Shown: positions 30,893 to 43,027 of the stretch, piece after piece
Layout of the letters: every line of letters begins with the position of its first letter
Numbering within the stretch: position 1 is the first letter of the stretch
Source of the DNA: Tetraselmis striata
Taxonomy: Eukaryota > Chlorophyta > Chlorodendrophyceae > Chlorodendrales > Chlorodendraceae
DNA length: 64,000 nt
Direction: 5' to 3'
NCBI GenBank assembly: GCA_006384855.1
Contig: VCJN01001342.1
Span: 124,001 to 188,000, forward strand
Notes under the pieces: generated by a model
Databases searched by the model: none
What the model saw: the letters and a program-made list of their open reading frames with translations, nothing else
What the model was told of the DNA's origin: nothing
Program-made: the position numbers and the translations under genes

Positions 30893-31735
30893 ATGATGGA
30901 CGCACCGCGCCTTCTGAAGGAGATCCACCGCCTAAGACACACGCTCGACACGTGCCCAGGCTCGGTGTAGTTGCTTATGTACATAAGCCCACTGCTTCAC
31001 AAGGAGTTGTTACTGGATATGTTTGCTGCGGTGCGTCTCATCACGATGGGAGTGGTTACTACATACGGCCATCCGATTACAACACGAGTGAGCATTCCGG
31101 ATCATCGCGACGCCTTTGTTCGAGGTGCCCAACAAACGCGGTGACAATACCGTCGCTAACTGCGTTGAGAGAGCGATGGACCTGTGCACGCTCACCACTG
31201 ATGACGTCAAAAAGGGCTGCATCGATAGCGGTAGCGATATCACCGGCGCTGAGCGTGTGTACGCGGTATAGGACCAACCGGCGTGCTAGCAACGCTATGG
31301 GGCGAAGCCAACTTCTTTTGGCAGTGGTAAGCGGCTAGTTTGCTATTTCTACTCCAGTATTCCATATATCAGCTTTGCGTGCACATCATGCTTCCATACA
31401 CACAAAATCAAACTCACTTCAAATATTTGCCATTCACACACGACATGACTTGCATTGCTCCTTCGGGGAGCATAAGCAACTCGGCGAAAGTTACGCGCTT
31501 TGCATCACTCGGAAAAGTGCAGCCTCGAAAGCTGAAAGACAGCTCGTGGGAAGGGGTGTGGAAGCGGAAGCTGTTCGCAACATAGGATATGCTGTTTGCA
31601 ATCGTGGGAGGCATAATTGTAAACACAACGCCACAAACCACGCTCTAAATAAAACTCAAATTGAGCCGAACAACATGCTTGACGCGGCCTACATGCACAT
31701 GCTAAACGTCCGAGACCCGGGAGCTCGTTGCTAAA
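30893..31735 (+). pseudogene. Decayed coding region, unknown product
   Basis: Protein-like runs lie in different frames: LLMYISPLLHKELLLDMF and RDAFVRGAQQTR (30,970-31,142), then RGDNTVANCVERAMDLCTL (31,135-31,270), then a 31,375-31,734 frame. Overlap and frame changes indicate a broken gene or unrecognised introns. No family recognised. Confidence 0.3.
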
Positions 31736-32339
31736 AATACGCATGACATATGCAACAACTACCGCGAATGAAAGCCCCCACTACAAGATAATACACGAGT
31801 GTGGTCGCGTTTCGCCGCCCCCGGGCAGGCGGGCAGCCACGTGCGTACCTTATTGTCATGCTTGCTTTGCCAACGGTAGACGACCGTCCGTGTGTCACCG
31901 GCTGAGACACACATACTAGTAGGCCAGCTCGAGGGGGGCATCGCGGCGGGGGGGGGGGCATCGCGGCGCTCAATGCGCCATAACGGCCCAGCGGCCCGTC
32001 CGTGACCTCCCGGACCACGTTGGTGTTCCCTACGAGTACGGTGCGCGGCTGCCCGTGTACCATGCGCGACTGCCCGTAACCTCGCGATGTAGCTCGGCTG
32101 GCCGGCCGCCGGCGACACCTACCCCACCGCCCGCGCACCGGCCGTCCCGGCCGCTCGCTCGACCGTGCGGCCACCCGCCCGGACATCACTGTACTTTGTT
32201 TAATGTACGACTTCAGTACATTATGACTGTTGTGCGGCGCGTCATCGCTGCGCGTACTCGCGATGCCAGAGTGGTGTCATGCTGCATTGTGAGGAGCCGA
32301 CATAATGTTTAACAAAGTACTACGCACCGCCCGGTACGA
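31736..32339. other. GC-rich intergenic stretch
   Basis: No gene seen. GTACTTTGTTTAATGTACG at 32,193 and ATAATGTTTAACAAAGTAC at 32,303 form weak inverted ends about 130 bp apart, possibly a small MITE; no target duplication is clear. Confidence 0.35.
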
Positions 32340-32840
32340 TTTCGCTATCGGATGCTTAAGTACTAGCCATGCATAAACACCGGGCCGGGTAGCGTAGTCG
32401 CATCCCCCCAGGTGCCGGTATTTACTCTACATACATGAAGTGGCATGGCACTTCCCGAGGTGGATGGAGCTGCACGGCTGCATCGACCACTATAGCGCCA
32501 AATGCATGGAGCATTGCAATCGGGAGATCAAGGAGGCTTTTGTAGGGGGTTTAAACACCAGCCGCAGCGCATGCTGAGGAGCGGCAAGGTAGTGACGCTG
32601 TCCCGGACCGGCCAGGTTCTCAAGCGCAGCACGCTGATGGCGCACCATCGTGATATGCACCCCCCCCCCCCCCCCCCAAGCGTTCCCAGTCCCACATGCC
32701 CATGCCCAAGGCGGATGGAGTGACTAAGGAAATGGCGTGTTGGCAAGCAAGCGCAAGATCGAGATAGCGGAGCGGGCTGCCAAGCGCCATAAGCAGAAGT
32801 ATAGTATGCACTACATATATCTAGTGACCCCCTCTTGCTA
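32340..32840 (+). pseudogene. Short coding-like runs, plus strand
   Basis: YIHEVAWHFPRWMELHGCID (about 32,425-32,485) and SKRKIEIAERAAKRHKQKYS (about 32,745-32,805) look like coding sequence but sit in different frames around an 18-bp poly-C tract. Unrecognised. Confidence 0.3.
32660..32677. repeat. Poly-C tract (18 bp)
   Basis: Within the decayed plus-strand coding-like region. Confidence 0.95.
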
Positions 32841-34017
32841 GATCTGCCATACACCACCTTGTGTCGACGATTGCGCGACTTGGTCCTCTTCCATCCTCAG
32901 CCGCCTCCTCAACGTCTTGAGCCACCTCCATCGCCGTTGCCTCTGCAGTCTCCGCGGCCCGCCGCGCTTTCTTCTCCGTGTAGTGCTTCGCAACGCATGC
33001 GGGTAGTGTGCGGCATCCCAGCTATCAATGTTGGAAAAGCTCTCGAGGCTGCGCGGTGACGGCATGCCCTCCTCTTCTGTGTCGCCACCAATGCTCGCAC
33101 TCTCACGCTACATGCGCATCCGCCTCTCATGCTCAGCACGCTTTCGCAGTACGCTCGTCACACAACTCACGGTGCGCCCAGATAGCGCCCCTCTCCAATT
33201 TGTCCGTTACACTCTCTCCTTGCGGGCCCTTCCATCTGAAGACTAAGCGCCCCAATTGGCTGGGAAGCGGTGGTGGAATCAGCGCGATGCAGCCGCAATC
33301 AAGGATGGTCTGCAATGCATCGCTTTTATCCGGGGCACCAACCAGCCAGGTGCATGATTGAAGTGCGGCTTCACTAGCTCATGCAGTTCCCGCTTGGCGT
33401 ATGCGTGGAGATCGTCGTACGGGAGGGTATGCGGGGCCATGCCCTAGGATCCGCTGTGTCCAGGGGGTAGCCGGTCGGCGGTTGAAGCTCAGTGTCTTTT
33501 TTTGCAATCGCCACGCCAGTGTGGAAGAGCACGCTCCCCGTCGACCACCCGTGTAGCTTGCCGTTCGTACGGGGTCTCCGTCACCTCCAACGCAAGCGGG
33601 TACAACACAGTGACGACGTCGTTGTTGTCCGTCATTCGCACTCCGCTACGGACGCCCCGCCTCACGTGTTGCGCGTGACGCGCCTCATGCCGAGCAGCCC
33701 GCGGCGCGTTCTCATGCTTCCGCTATTTCTGAGGCTCGCCATGTTTCACGTGGTAGATAAGCACCGACGCAACGCCCCTTAGACGTGTAGGGTACGTAGC
33801 GGACCACCCGTTTCCCATTGCAGTTGGTGGTGCCCTTAACTAACAAGCGCCACGGTCTTGGTCGCGCCTTGCAAAATGCAACCAACATGTCGGCCGGGAT
33901 ATTCTTGAAGCTAGCCGTCGCGAACTTCTTGCCGCCTTGCGTATGTTGCTTGATGAAGCGATCATAGAGTACATGCGTAACGGCCGCGATCAGCACCACC
34001 TCGTCAACGAGTGCCAT
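32830..34017 (-). pseudogene. Long decayed gene, unknown product, minus strand
   Basis: A 101-residue frame opens at 34,017 (MALVDEVVLIAAVTHVLYDR, GKKFATASFKNIPADMLVAF, NCNGKRVVRYVPYTSKGR). Further coding-like runs follow on the same strand, including TDNNDVVTVLYPLALEVTET, DLHAYAKRELHELVKPHF, LGRLVFRWKGPQGESVTDKL and, near the end, KKARRAAETAEATAMEVAQD. They lie in several frames, so the gene is broken in several places. Residue composition is protein-like throughout and an Ala/Glu-rich coiled-coil-like C-terminus is visible. I do not recognise the family; it may be a host gene or the protein of a mobile element. Confidence 0.45.
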
Positions 34018-34690
34018 GGCTCCATAGCATGTTGATTGGGCGCATTACCTGCACGGTTTGGTAGCGGCGGGCTGGTTGGTTGCGATGGCCAAAATGCAGC
34101 GACCGAAGTTTTTTGCGGCGAGCCATACTATTGCGTCGCTGCGTCGGCGCGCGGCGAGATTTCAGCCTCTACCCTCCTGTGACAAGGGAACGCCATGCGA
34201 AGGACTCAGGGCGCAACTCGAAAATCCGCCAATGTGGCGACCTCAGCTATTACCCCCCACTAGCACTAAATTTGGGGCGTGTGTCAGGCGGGAGGGCCGC
34301 CGATACCTCCTCCATTTGTCTTTGGGTGGGTGGTCGTCGGGGGTGAGTAGGTGGCCCGAAAAGGGGCGCGCCCGTACCTCACATTAGCGGATGCGGTGCC
34401 AGCATTGACAACTATGGGCACCACCAGCTCCATCGACGCGCGTAGAGTATATTCCGGGACAAGGTTCGAGGGGACGGGGTCAGGATGTGCAATGGCTGTG
34501 GCCACTGGTGGCAAGCGCGTGTATTGTTGGTCGGGTGGCCGAGGGCGTGAGCGGTATGCGGAACGCGCCGTGACGAGCCCGTATGACGGTATCTCGTACA
34601 AAATTAGCGCACCATAGTTCGTGCATAAGAAAGTTAGCGCACCAGAGTTTTTTTATATAATAGGAACGCCGCGAGTAATTCCTCGTAGGC
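34018..34690. other. Stretch with one weak open frame
   Basis: A plus-strand frame at 34,351-34,617 (88 residues; GCAMAVATGGKRVYCWSGGR) is open but has no known motif. Otherwise nothing recognised. Confidence 0.3.
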
Positions 34691-34699
34691 AAATCCCCT

Positions 34700-34915
34700 C
34701 ATACAGCACCATGTACCAGCCCCAAGCATCCATCCACCGGTTTGTGTAGGGAGGTTGTTAGGGGCACCGCCCCTCAACATGCATGGCGCGGAGGGATCCC
34801 CCCCCCCCCCCCCCCCCCCCCGGCCGGCCCCCATCCCAATGCGTAGCAGCATTTAGCAAAGCAACGCCATCAATGTAAATATACACAAATAGACCCGTTG
34901 CAAGAGCGTGGAATC
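34700..34915. repeat. Dispersed repeat with poly-C core, copy 1
   Basis: Matches 60,228-60,430: CCCCAAGCATCCATCCACCG, GGGGCACCGCCCCTCAAC, GCGCGGAGGGATC then poly-C, then GCGTAGCAG and GTAAATATACA. At 60 kb the repeat lies near the 3' end of a minus-strand LINE-like insertion, so it may be a LINE 3' untranslated segment. Confidence 0.7.
34798..34821. repeat. Poly-C tract (24 bp)
   Basis: Core of the dispersed repeat; the equivalent at 60,313-60,337 is 25 bp. Confidence 0.95.
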
Positions 34916-34969
34916 CAGATAGCCGCAGGGCTCAATCGTAGTAGTAGCTACATTGTACACCCTCGCGTC

Positions 34970-35095
34970 CGCCGACCCGCAGACCCGGGGCCCGGCGTCC
35001 GTCGACGGACGGGCAACGAGGCGGACGGGCGACGGTCGTTCGGCGTCCGGCGACGGACGAACGACGGCGTCCGGCGTCCGGGTCCGGTCCACGCG
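34970..35095. repeat. CGGCGTCCG / GACGGACG micro-repeat block
   Basis: Short GC-rich units recur irregularly (GGCGTCCG four times, GACGGACG three times). No gene. Confidence 0.6.
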
Positions 35096-35099
35096 GCGG

Positions 35100-35636
35100 G
35101 CTCCGCTTCACGCCATGCCCGCCCCGTAGACCTGAAGATGACCGGCCCGCGACCAGCGGCGGCAGGGCTGGCGGCCGACCCCGGTACCCGTACCGGTACA
35201 TGTATTCAGCAGGTAAGCGCGACGGTTATTTTGGCATGCGCGGAGTAATGACGGAATCTATAACGGATACATTTTAAATCTATCTAATAATCCATGCGAA
35301 ACCGTTCCGAAAGTCGGCGACAAACAGATAGACAGACTAACAGACTCGTCACTGACACACTCACATACTAAATTCGTAATTAATTTCATACTTACATTAG
35401 CTAGATGCAAAAGGCGGTCAGGAAACCACCCGAAAAGGAAATAGAAATTGTTCACTTCAGCAACTGCGCGGTGGAACCAGCACCATGCAAGGGTTCGGAG
35501 TGAGCACGGGCAAACGGTCGCATCAAACTTGGCCTTCTGCACTCCGGCAGAGAGAATGCCGCCCAAGGTTACATGCACGCAAGCATAGACTCGCTACAAC
35601 AACCCCCGGCGCGTGCGCGACAGGTGATGGCGGAAC
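35100..35636. other. Intergenic stretch
   Basis: AT-rich around 35,250-35,400. Probably 3' flank of the decayed LINE that ends near 35,637. No gene seen. Confidence 0.4.
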
Positions 35637-38600
35637 TCAGCGGGCTAGCTGGCAACATCGGTTCCGAAGAGCCGGGGCGGACCGACCACGAAGGAGGCAT
35701 GAAGTCGTGGCGGAAGGACCGCCAAGGAAGTTGCGCACAGCAAGTAACACCGCGAAGATGTAGACCACCGTTAAAGCAGATTTCCCGAGGTGGCCGCGGT
35801 CCTCAACCACAAAAGAATAGCACCGGTGAACACCTTGCACTTGGGCGGAAGACGCCCGGTCCGCCCCCAGCTTGATGTGCTCCGCCTCGGTCGCCGCGAT
35901 CCCCGGGATGCACCAGCGGGGGTCATTGCCCCAAGTGGGGGTCGTGAAGAACACGCACGCGAAATCGATCATGTAATCGCACGCCGCCTGCCCCGCCAGC
36001 GTCAAATCTGACGGCCGCGAGCGGTCCGCTGGGCGCAGCCCACTCGTCTCAAGGGTCAAATCGCCGACGCCCGAGCGGTCCCGGTCGAGCACCGCCCCCG
36101 GTTCAATCGCCACGGAAGCCCACAGATTTTTCAAAGCGGCATGCATGCGATGCTTGTAGTTCGCGAGAGGCCAGATGGGCAGATGATCCACGACGAAATA
36201 CGTGGCGTTCCGGTTCGAGTTATTCGTAAAGCGAAGCCAATAGGGGTCAATACCATACGTGGGGCCAAGGCATGTGACAAGCGCGGAACCCCTGCGCGGG
36301 CGAAGGCCCAGTACCCGCGCAGCGACGGCCGAATAAGCAGCATGGAGAATCTTGCGGGCTGATTCGTGATCCGACTGAAAAGGCGATAGGGAGCCCGGCC
36401 CGCACGCGCTGTACAAGCGCAGGGTATCAAAGCAAGTCGCGAGGCCGCGGCACCCGTACGTTGGAAGCCACGAGCGAGGGTCACGAAGTCACGCGCGCGA
36501 ATTGCACGGCTGAGGTGGCGTTGGACAGCCATGGGCGTGGGTTGATCATTGGAGGCATCACCCGTACATGTACCCGAGGGCGGAGCAGTAGTGCCGCCTG
36601 GCTGCGGTTCTAGTAGGGAAGGAGCTGCCACTGACAGAGAAGGTGCCACTAATTCGCGGGGCGACGGTTTTTTGAGAGCTATAGAAACACATATGTAGTA
36701 ACGGTATTGGCAGCACCCGTACCACCGATAGGAAGCGATTGCTGGGCAGCAGAGGCGGCCTCATCAATACCAACTCGGTCCATGGGGAGTGGCCGTAAAA
36801 GGGGATGTGGTGACGCGCAGTCCTCCGCTAGTGCTCGTACCCGTACGCGCCGTGGTACCAGCCAGTTGTTGATGAACCGATGAAGCGGTGGTCGTAGCAT
36901 TACCGACCGTAAGTAACTCGAAGATCTCGTGGGCGTGCTTGTACGCGGCGCGTGCGCGCCGCACATCTTTCTGCGGTAACGTGGTGAGGGCCCGTACAAT
37001 CTCGTATACATACGCGGCGCGCCCATGGCAAAGCACTCGTACCCACGGACGACACCTCGGCGCGAACCGCCTTGTACGAGGGGCCGAGGGGCGGGCCCGT
37101 ACTCCCGTACTAGCTTCGGGAGGACAACCGATTGCGCGGAATAAAACGCCGCGGGGGGGCTCAAACTGCGGCAAGGCCAGATTCAAACCGCCAAAATCCG
37201 CGAGGATATTCATCTGAACGATCGCAGCCTCCATGCGCGGTGTAGACTGGTCGCAAGCATCCAGACCAAGCAACGAAAATGCAGCCGAAATGTTGGCGGC
37301 GCCCATGGCCTCCAGAAAGGGTCCAACTCCGACGGCGGCATCATGCGGCTAAGGAAGCCGGTCTGCCGCACCGCGCATACGACCAGGAGCCGCATGGCCC
37401 CATGGTGGCAGCCGCATCCCGACGTGCCAAAGGAGGCGATGCGCTCCAACAATGCGGCGTGGGCCTCCCGGCGTCGCCCCAACGCACGGGTCATCCACCC
37501 GGGGTAATGGCTAATAAGAGCACCCAGGTACACGGCGCCATCCTGGACAGGGTCGTCGGCCTGGGGTGTGAAACCCTCCCATGGCCAACTTGCTTCGCCC
37601 GCACTGCCCGCAATTCGGCCTCGCTGTCACCGGGGTGACGAACTTACCTCGTCTTACTGCCATGTACCACCAGTCCAACTTTGAAAAGCTCTGTACAATA
37701 CTCGTCAAAAACACGAGGAACGTGAGCCGCAGCAGTAGCCGCGCCACAACCATCCGCGAAACTCGAGCAAAAAGTGTCAGTGGCGGTATGAGCCACAACC
37801 TCTTGCACCGGGACCGCGATAGCAAGGCAGAAATATAGCGGGGCCAATACATCACCATGTCGCACACCCGTACGAGACTGTACGGTGGCGCGCAAAGTAT
37901 CGGGATCATCCGGCGCGTATGTAGTATAGTACAGGTCGCAAGGGCGATCGTACAACATCGTCCGGAAAAAAGGGATCAGGCCATGTAGACGCGGGTGCTG
38001 AATCAAGTCGTAAAGTATCCCACCCCGGGAGACCTCATCAAAGGCATTACGAATATCCAGGAGTAGTAGTCCTTTCCCGCAGGTACCACGCCCGCCGAAA
38101 AGCTGCAGCGCCACCCGCATGCTCATATACGCCATCTCACAGCCAGCTCCCGACTGAAAGCTGCGTTGTACCGGGCCCATGGCCTCCCGCGCGCATTCGC
38201 AACACTAGCACGAGAGCACGGAGCCGACGCCAAGCGGACGTACTCGCAGCTCCTCGCCGGTCTTCGCCCGCTCCTCACGTGCGGCGGGGTCGTCTTTGTG
38301 GAGCGCAAAGATGGTCCCACTCGCCAAGAAAGCCGCAATGCGCGAGGTGGCACCGCCCCGCCAAGCAGCGGTTCACCCACAAGCGCCATGAAGGTACGTC
38401 TAGGTCCCTGATGTGCTCCCAACGCCACCAGTCCACGTGCCCTGCGGAAAGGCGGGGAGCACGGCGCAGAGCCGGCCGCTGGTCCTCCCCCCACCGCCGA
38501 TGAACCTCATCCGCATTGCCACCCTACGACGGCGGCGCCCGCCGCAGGTCTGGCGGCTCCTCGGAAGGGGAATACTCCGGGTCGGTGGGAGCAAGAGGCG

Positions 38601-38760
38601 GATGGAGGGCTTCAAGGAAAGAGCGCCGCAGCGGCGTCGGACGCCATATCGAGGTCGGCGGTGTCAAGCGCATGGCGAGCGCGGCACAGCTCCTGCACAA
38701 CGGTGAGTTTTGCCGCCCGGCGGTGAGCATCTACCACCGCCGCCGGCACCCCATCAGCCG
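35637..38760 (-). mobile_element. Decayed LINE (non-LTR retrotransposon)
   Basis: Reverse transcriptase motifs lie at 38,180-37,644: motif A LLLLDIRNAFDEVSRG, motif B SRTGVRHGDVLAPLYFCLAI and a motif C region SSFADGCGAA, where the second catalytic Asp of FADD is replaced by Gly. Upstream, 38,730-38,400 carries N-terminal-like sequence; downstream, 37,306-36,764 and 36,416-35,637 carry the connector and the C-terminal block RWCIPGIAATEAEHIKLGAD..YSFVVEDRGHLGKSAL, which resembles the end of algal and oomycete LINE proteins. The frame is interrupted many times, for instance after 37,644 and between 36,764 and 36,416. No target duplication or tail identified. Confidence 0.75.
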
Positions 38761-39120
38761 CAGCATCGGCGCCCCCCTCCGCAGCCTCTGCATAAGCCGC
38801 CCGCGCCCTCGCAGACCGCCGGCGCTTCCGCCGGCGGACACTCCCCCGCCGGCAGCTCCCCCGCCTCCATATGGTAATTGTGTAACTCGCTGCCATCCAG
38901 CGACTCGTTCCACAATTGTTGCATCCCGCAGCACACCGAGAAGCCGGCGCGCACAGCATCCCCCCTCCCACAACCGCACTCGCCCCTCCCGCCCGCGCGA
39001 CGTGCGCGTCGCGATGTCGCAGGTGCACAATGTACCAACGGTGCGAACGCATATATACCGGTATAACACATTCGGGCAGTTTTCGCAATATCGTACGGGT
39101 TACCGCGGGAAGCGGTAGGT

Positions 39121-39660
39121 CTAACCTGTGCTGAAACCGGTCAGCGACGTCCGAGTGACCGCACTCCACTGCGGACACTCAGAGGAGGGGTTCGCGAACA
39201 CGTTGCGGTTGGATATGGCCATGTCTTCGCCGCTAGCGCTGCTATGGGTGGCGGACACGCACCATGTTATTATCAACCTCACGGAGCCGGGGGACGACCC
39301 GGGTACCCTTAGTATCAACCCAACTTGCCTCGAGTTCGCCGATGAGGGGGACCTCAGCCGGCGAGATGAGGCGGCGAAACGCCTCCGCCGGGGTGAGTCG
39401 AGCCGCAAAAAAAGGTCCGACCCGCCGGCATCGCGTTTCACGCCAGCGCAAAAACCCGCGTTTCGTTGAGCTTGTACTGCAACTTAGCGCCCACGCGCTC
39501 AGCCGGACCAGTGGCAGCGGGCCGCTGCACTGTGGCAAGGAGCGTGATTGCTTCCCCAAGGCCGCGATGACCAAACTCGCGGCAGAGAAGGCATGAGCAG
39601 CGACCGCGCCCGCGGCGGCAGACAACGCATTGGCGCCAGCGGCCTAGCCCCTCGCTCGGC
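39121..39660 (+). pseudogene. Conserved unknown coding segment, broken copy
   Basis: Closely related to 62,094-62,640. Shared protein: PVSDVRVxALHCGH, TLRLDMAM, SPLALLxVAD, GTLSIxPTCL, AAKRLRR, then RVSRQRKNPRFVEL and GPLHCGKERDCF. Differences from the other copy fall largely at third codon positions and one indel is a whole codon, as for a protein once under selection. A two-base difference near 39,424 moves the C-terminal half into another frame. No family recognised. It begins just upstream of, and diverges from, the minus-strand LINE. Confidence 0.5.
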
Positions 39661-40399
39661 GCCGACCACTCGTCAAAACGGGGTCCGCTTCACCGCGCTT
39701 AACAACTACTAGGCGCGAGTAGTCGCATGTATATATCGCGCCTAACGCCCGCGTGACGTTAGGCGTCACAGTACTTTAAACCTGGCGGGATGGATGAGTA
39801 CGGCAGCTGAAATCTGCATGAAAGTACTATGGCGAGCAGCGTGTACTCGATAGTCACAAGTGCACAAAGTACGACTCACACGAGTTGCGCTACACGAGTC
39901 GCTGTACTTTACGGGAATCGCCGCCTTTCGGATATGCTGCTACAGGTAAAAGAGCGCGCATGCTTGGGGGCAGGCGCGGAAGATACTCGCGTCATGATGA
40001 GTGATGATGACTAGCAAGCGGGCCGCAAGTACTGATCGATACACAACAAATACTTCAAAAATGAAGTTATGCACGGTAGTCGCGGTTGGTTTGGGGATTT
40101 AATAAAGCGGAGGTGCCAGGCTGGATCAGCGGCCAAAAGGCGCCGGGCTTCGGGGTGTGGTTGAGCGGAGATACTAGGCGCGGCTACTATTATATTAATC
40201 CTAGCTGTCAAATGTGGCGTCCAGGCACCGGGCATTTTCGGTTTCATGGCGGCGGGGTCGACAACTGCATAAAGTAGTAGGAAAAACCAAGAAATGTCCG
40301 TAAGCGTCCGAAACTATTACTAACACCTAAAGTACTGGCACCATGAATTTATAGTATTTTACGCGTACTAACTAGTTATTCCCCACAAATCACAAAAAT
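39661..40399. other. Intergenic stretch
   Basis: Contains inverted GGCGCGAGTAG / TATATATCGCGCC motifs near 39,713-39,745 and nothing else recognised. Confidence 0.4.
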
Positions 40400-40759
40400 G
40401 ACCTAAACGTGTTTATGGGGTTTCCTAACGGATTAAAACTGTCCTAATGCGACCCGTACGGTCTGTAGTGGTTTCAAGCCGTTCCCATCGGGGTTTGGTA
40501 CGGGCTGCCCCATCGCCCGCGAGCCCTGCACTCCCGGCCGGGGAGCTACTTAGGACAGCCACCAGCAACTCGTCTGCCACCTTCCAGCTCGCTGCCTTCG
40601 GCAGCGCCCTCACGTTTTCCGCCTCCGCCCTGCGGGCTCCTCCTCCGACATTCCCTCCACTTTCGCTGAACCTTCCTAGCCATACAATGGCGCTTTTCTG
40701 TGTAAAACAGCCTCCGCACCCTTCTTGGCAAAACCAGACTCGAATGCAATGATTGAAAT
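40400..40759 (+). repeat. Solo A-tail-B terminus of an SDR1-like element
   Basis: About 90% or more like 24,160-24,518: GACCTAAACGTGTTTATGGG at the start, CCTTCGGCAGCGCCCTC in the middle and TGGCAAAACCAGACTCGAAT at the end. No interior. This is what would remain if the two ends of an element recombined, as with a solo LTR. Confidence 0.8.
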
Positions 40760-41648
40760 ATTAATACTGATAAGGCCTAATTTTTCAGCCATAAGTGTGG
40801 CTAAGCAGCAATGTGCTTTTTTTTTTATGTTTTTTTTCGCCCCCGGGAAGCAGCAAGGTGCTACAAGCAACGGTGTAGCGTATATAGTCGCTACCTCGCG
40901 CTTATCTCTAGATGCAACGCCCGGATTTGGACGCTGCTGGAGAAATTACGCGTCTGTAACACGACTGCACAAGACCCCTGCTGTGGCGGCCTCCGGCCTG
41001 ATGAGAGAACGCGATCGAAGAGGTTACGAAACTAATGCGAACTTATAACAGCACACATTCTCGCTTGCTGATCATTTCGCCTGTTGCTTTTGAGCACGAC
41101 CTTCCTTGCGGACCTCCTACAAGGTACATCCCCTTTTTTTTCCGCCCCGGGACAGGACTGGCACCAGTGAAACCCTTGCAGCGTCTCTACGACGGCCGTT
41201 TGGGAAACAGTCCAGTTACGGAAAGCCCTGGGTAGGCGACGCTCCGTTATAGTCATCAAGCAAATTGCCAAAGCATTCTGCAAGACGAATTGGAGGCCAG
41301 TGATGGAATTTCCAACACTGTACAGCTCTTGTTCGCTTGGTTGAGCGGTCGTCTCAAACGCGAGAGGTACGTGGTTCGAGTCATGGCCGATGTATTTCGG
41401 CAATATTGTCCAGGCGTGTCCTGGATTCCCCGGTTGATGCATTAGCTCAGAGGCATTGGTCTACGGGCTATGCCAGACCTACGACTGCAATTGGCGCAGG
41501 AGGTCAAGTGCTGGGGCGGCTTCGGCCGATGTCCCGGGGCGAACTTAACTTTTTCTTTTGCGGACCTCCGGCCTGCCGCTACTCGATCAGGGGATATCTC
41601 ATATTCCCGTACTCATCCCATCACTTCTGCGCCACTACTACTCGTGCA

Positions 41649-41680
<32 letters not shown>

Positions 41681-41867
41681 ACCTCCTTAACATCAAAGAG
41701 TCAAGTATAAATATATCTATATATGACATATAGAAACTCTATGCACAGTATATGGTATCATACTGGGACCATCATAGTGGTGTAGTCTCATTCATTGCGA
41801 AGTTGCGATGGCGACAGCTCTTAAGCACTGTTGGTGATGGCGGACAAACTGCCAAAGGTTGGCGAGT
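40760..41867. other. Intergenic stretch with tRNA-like boxes
   Basis: TGGTTGAGCGG (about 41,338) and GGTTCGAGTC (about 41,371) resemble pol III A and B boxes at tRNA spacing, but stems do not pair, so a SINE relic is more likely than a tRNA gene. 41,130-41,200 resembles 47,320-47,365. A 28-bp poly-C tract lies at 41,653. TAGTCGCTAC at 40,885. Confidence 0.35.
41653..41680. repeat. Poly-C tract (28 bp)
   Basis: Intergenic, about 190 bp before duplication copy 2. Confidence 0.95.
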
Positions 41868-42918
41868 CATCCTCCTGCACTTTCTGTGTATGGGACTGAT
41901 CATGCATATTGCTACTACACTTGCGAGGTCTGCTGCATGACACTGTGAATTGTGATACCTGTTGTGCTTGTATAGTATATTACATGGAATATGATTGAGC
42001 AATATGATAAATATACTCTACATCGGACCAGTGAAAACTCCATGCAATTACAAATTCACCAGTACTAGACGACGAGAGGCCGCCCCCTTCATAGCCGCCT
42101 CCTCAGAGTGTATGACCCTTACGTATCTCTAGATGTAGCGACTAGCATATCGTCGGTAGCTGTGAGGTCCCCAGTGTCCTCGTCAATATATGATAGCTCG
42201 CCCAACCCATGCACGTGATACCCTACCTTTTCGTAATCAGGAGCGTTGACATTGTCAGGACGAGCGGTGCCTGAATATCTCCGTTATGTCAACCTATGGC
42301 GCAAGTGCCGGACAGCAGCATGCTGCTTATATCCCGTTCTCGTTTTCACTAAGTTAGCATATTATGTAGGTTGCTGCTCGCTGTAGATGTGTCGGTGTGC
42401 TGGGTGAATACTCGCACTTCCAGGGGCCATCTTCTACGCTGCGGGCAGCAACACAGTCGCACGACAGCAGTCGCCGTCGCCGCTGCCCGTTGCAAATGAT
42501 CGGACGTCTATGCTACTATCAGTATTGGGATTGCTGGTATCTGTGTGTCGCTGGCCTGCCGAGTTCCGGCATGCCGGGCGCGACGCTGCCGCTACGTACC
42601 CCTGCTTGAGACCGAAGAGACCGCAGGCAGGTACGTGGGTGAATCATGCCCGCTCATCTAGCACCGGTGCCGTTTGTCCTGAATACGTGTCCAGCTCGCC
42701 AGGCTGTCCATACCTGACGATGGTTAATGTGGTGACAACTCACAACATCATCGCCTGTCAATCGCAGTGTCACTTCCAGTACTGATCGCCGCCTGCCCCG
42801 GTGCGATTGTTTCGCTTCCTGCTGGCCGTGACTGCCGACTGCCGCAAACAGCAGCCCTCTTGTACGCATTGTGTGTTTGCAAGGTGATCATTGTGCAGAA
42901 ACGCAACTCTCAGGCGCC

Positions 42919-42923
42919 TTACA
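42919..42923 (-). terminator. Putative TGTAA poly(A) signal of Rh copy 2
   Basis: TGTAA on the minus strand about 105 bases after the stop, in the same sequence context as 2,718-2,722. Confidence 0.5.
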
Positions 42924-43027
42924 GCCGGTCTTTTCAGCGGCAATGATAATGGCGGGAGGTTCTCCCACAACACTCTCAGGGGTTCTGCCCCTCCACCCAT
43001 GAGAGTATGGGGACCACGGGAGAAGAG

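Noticed and set aside
41325-41400. Possible tRNA gene (A and B boxes at tRNA spacing)
   Set aside because: T-stem and acceptor stem do not pair. Recorded only as a possible SINE relic.
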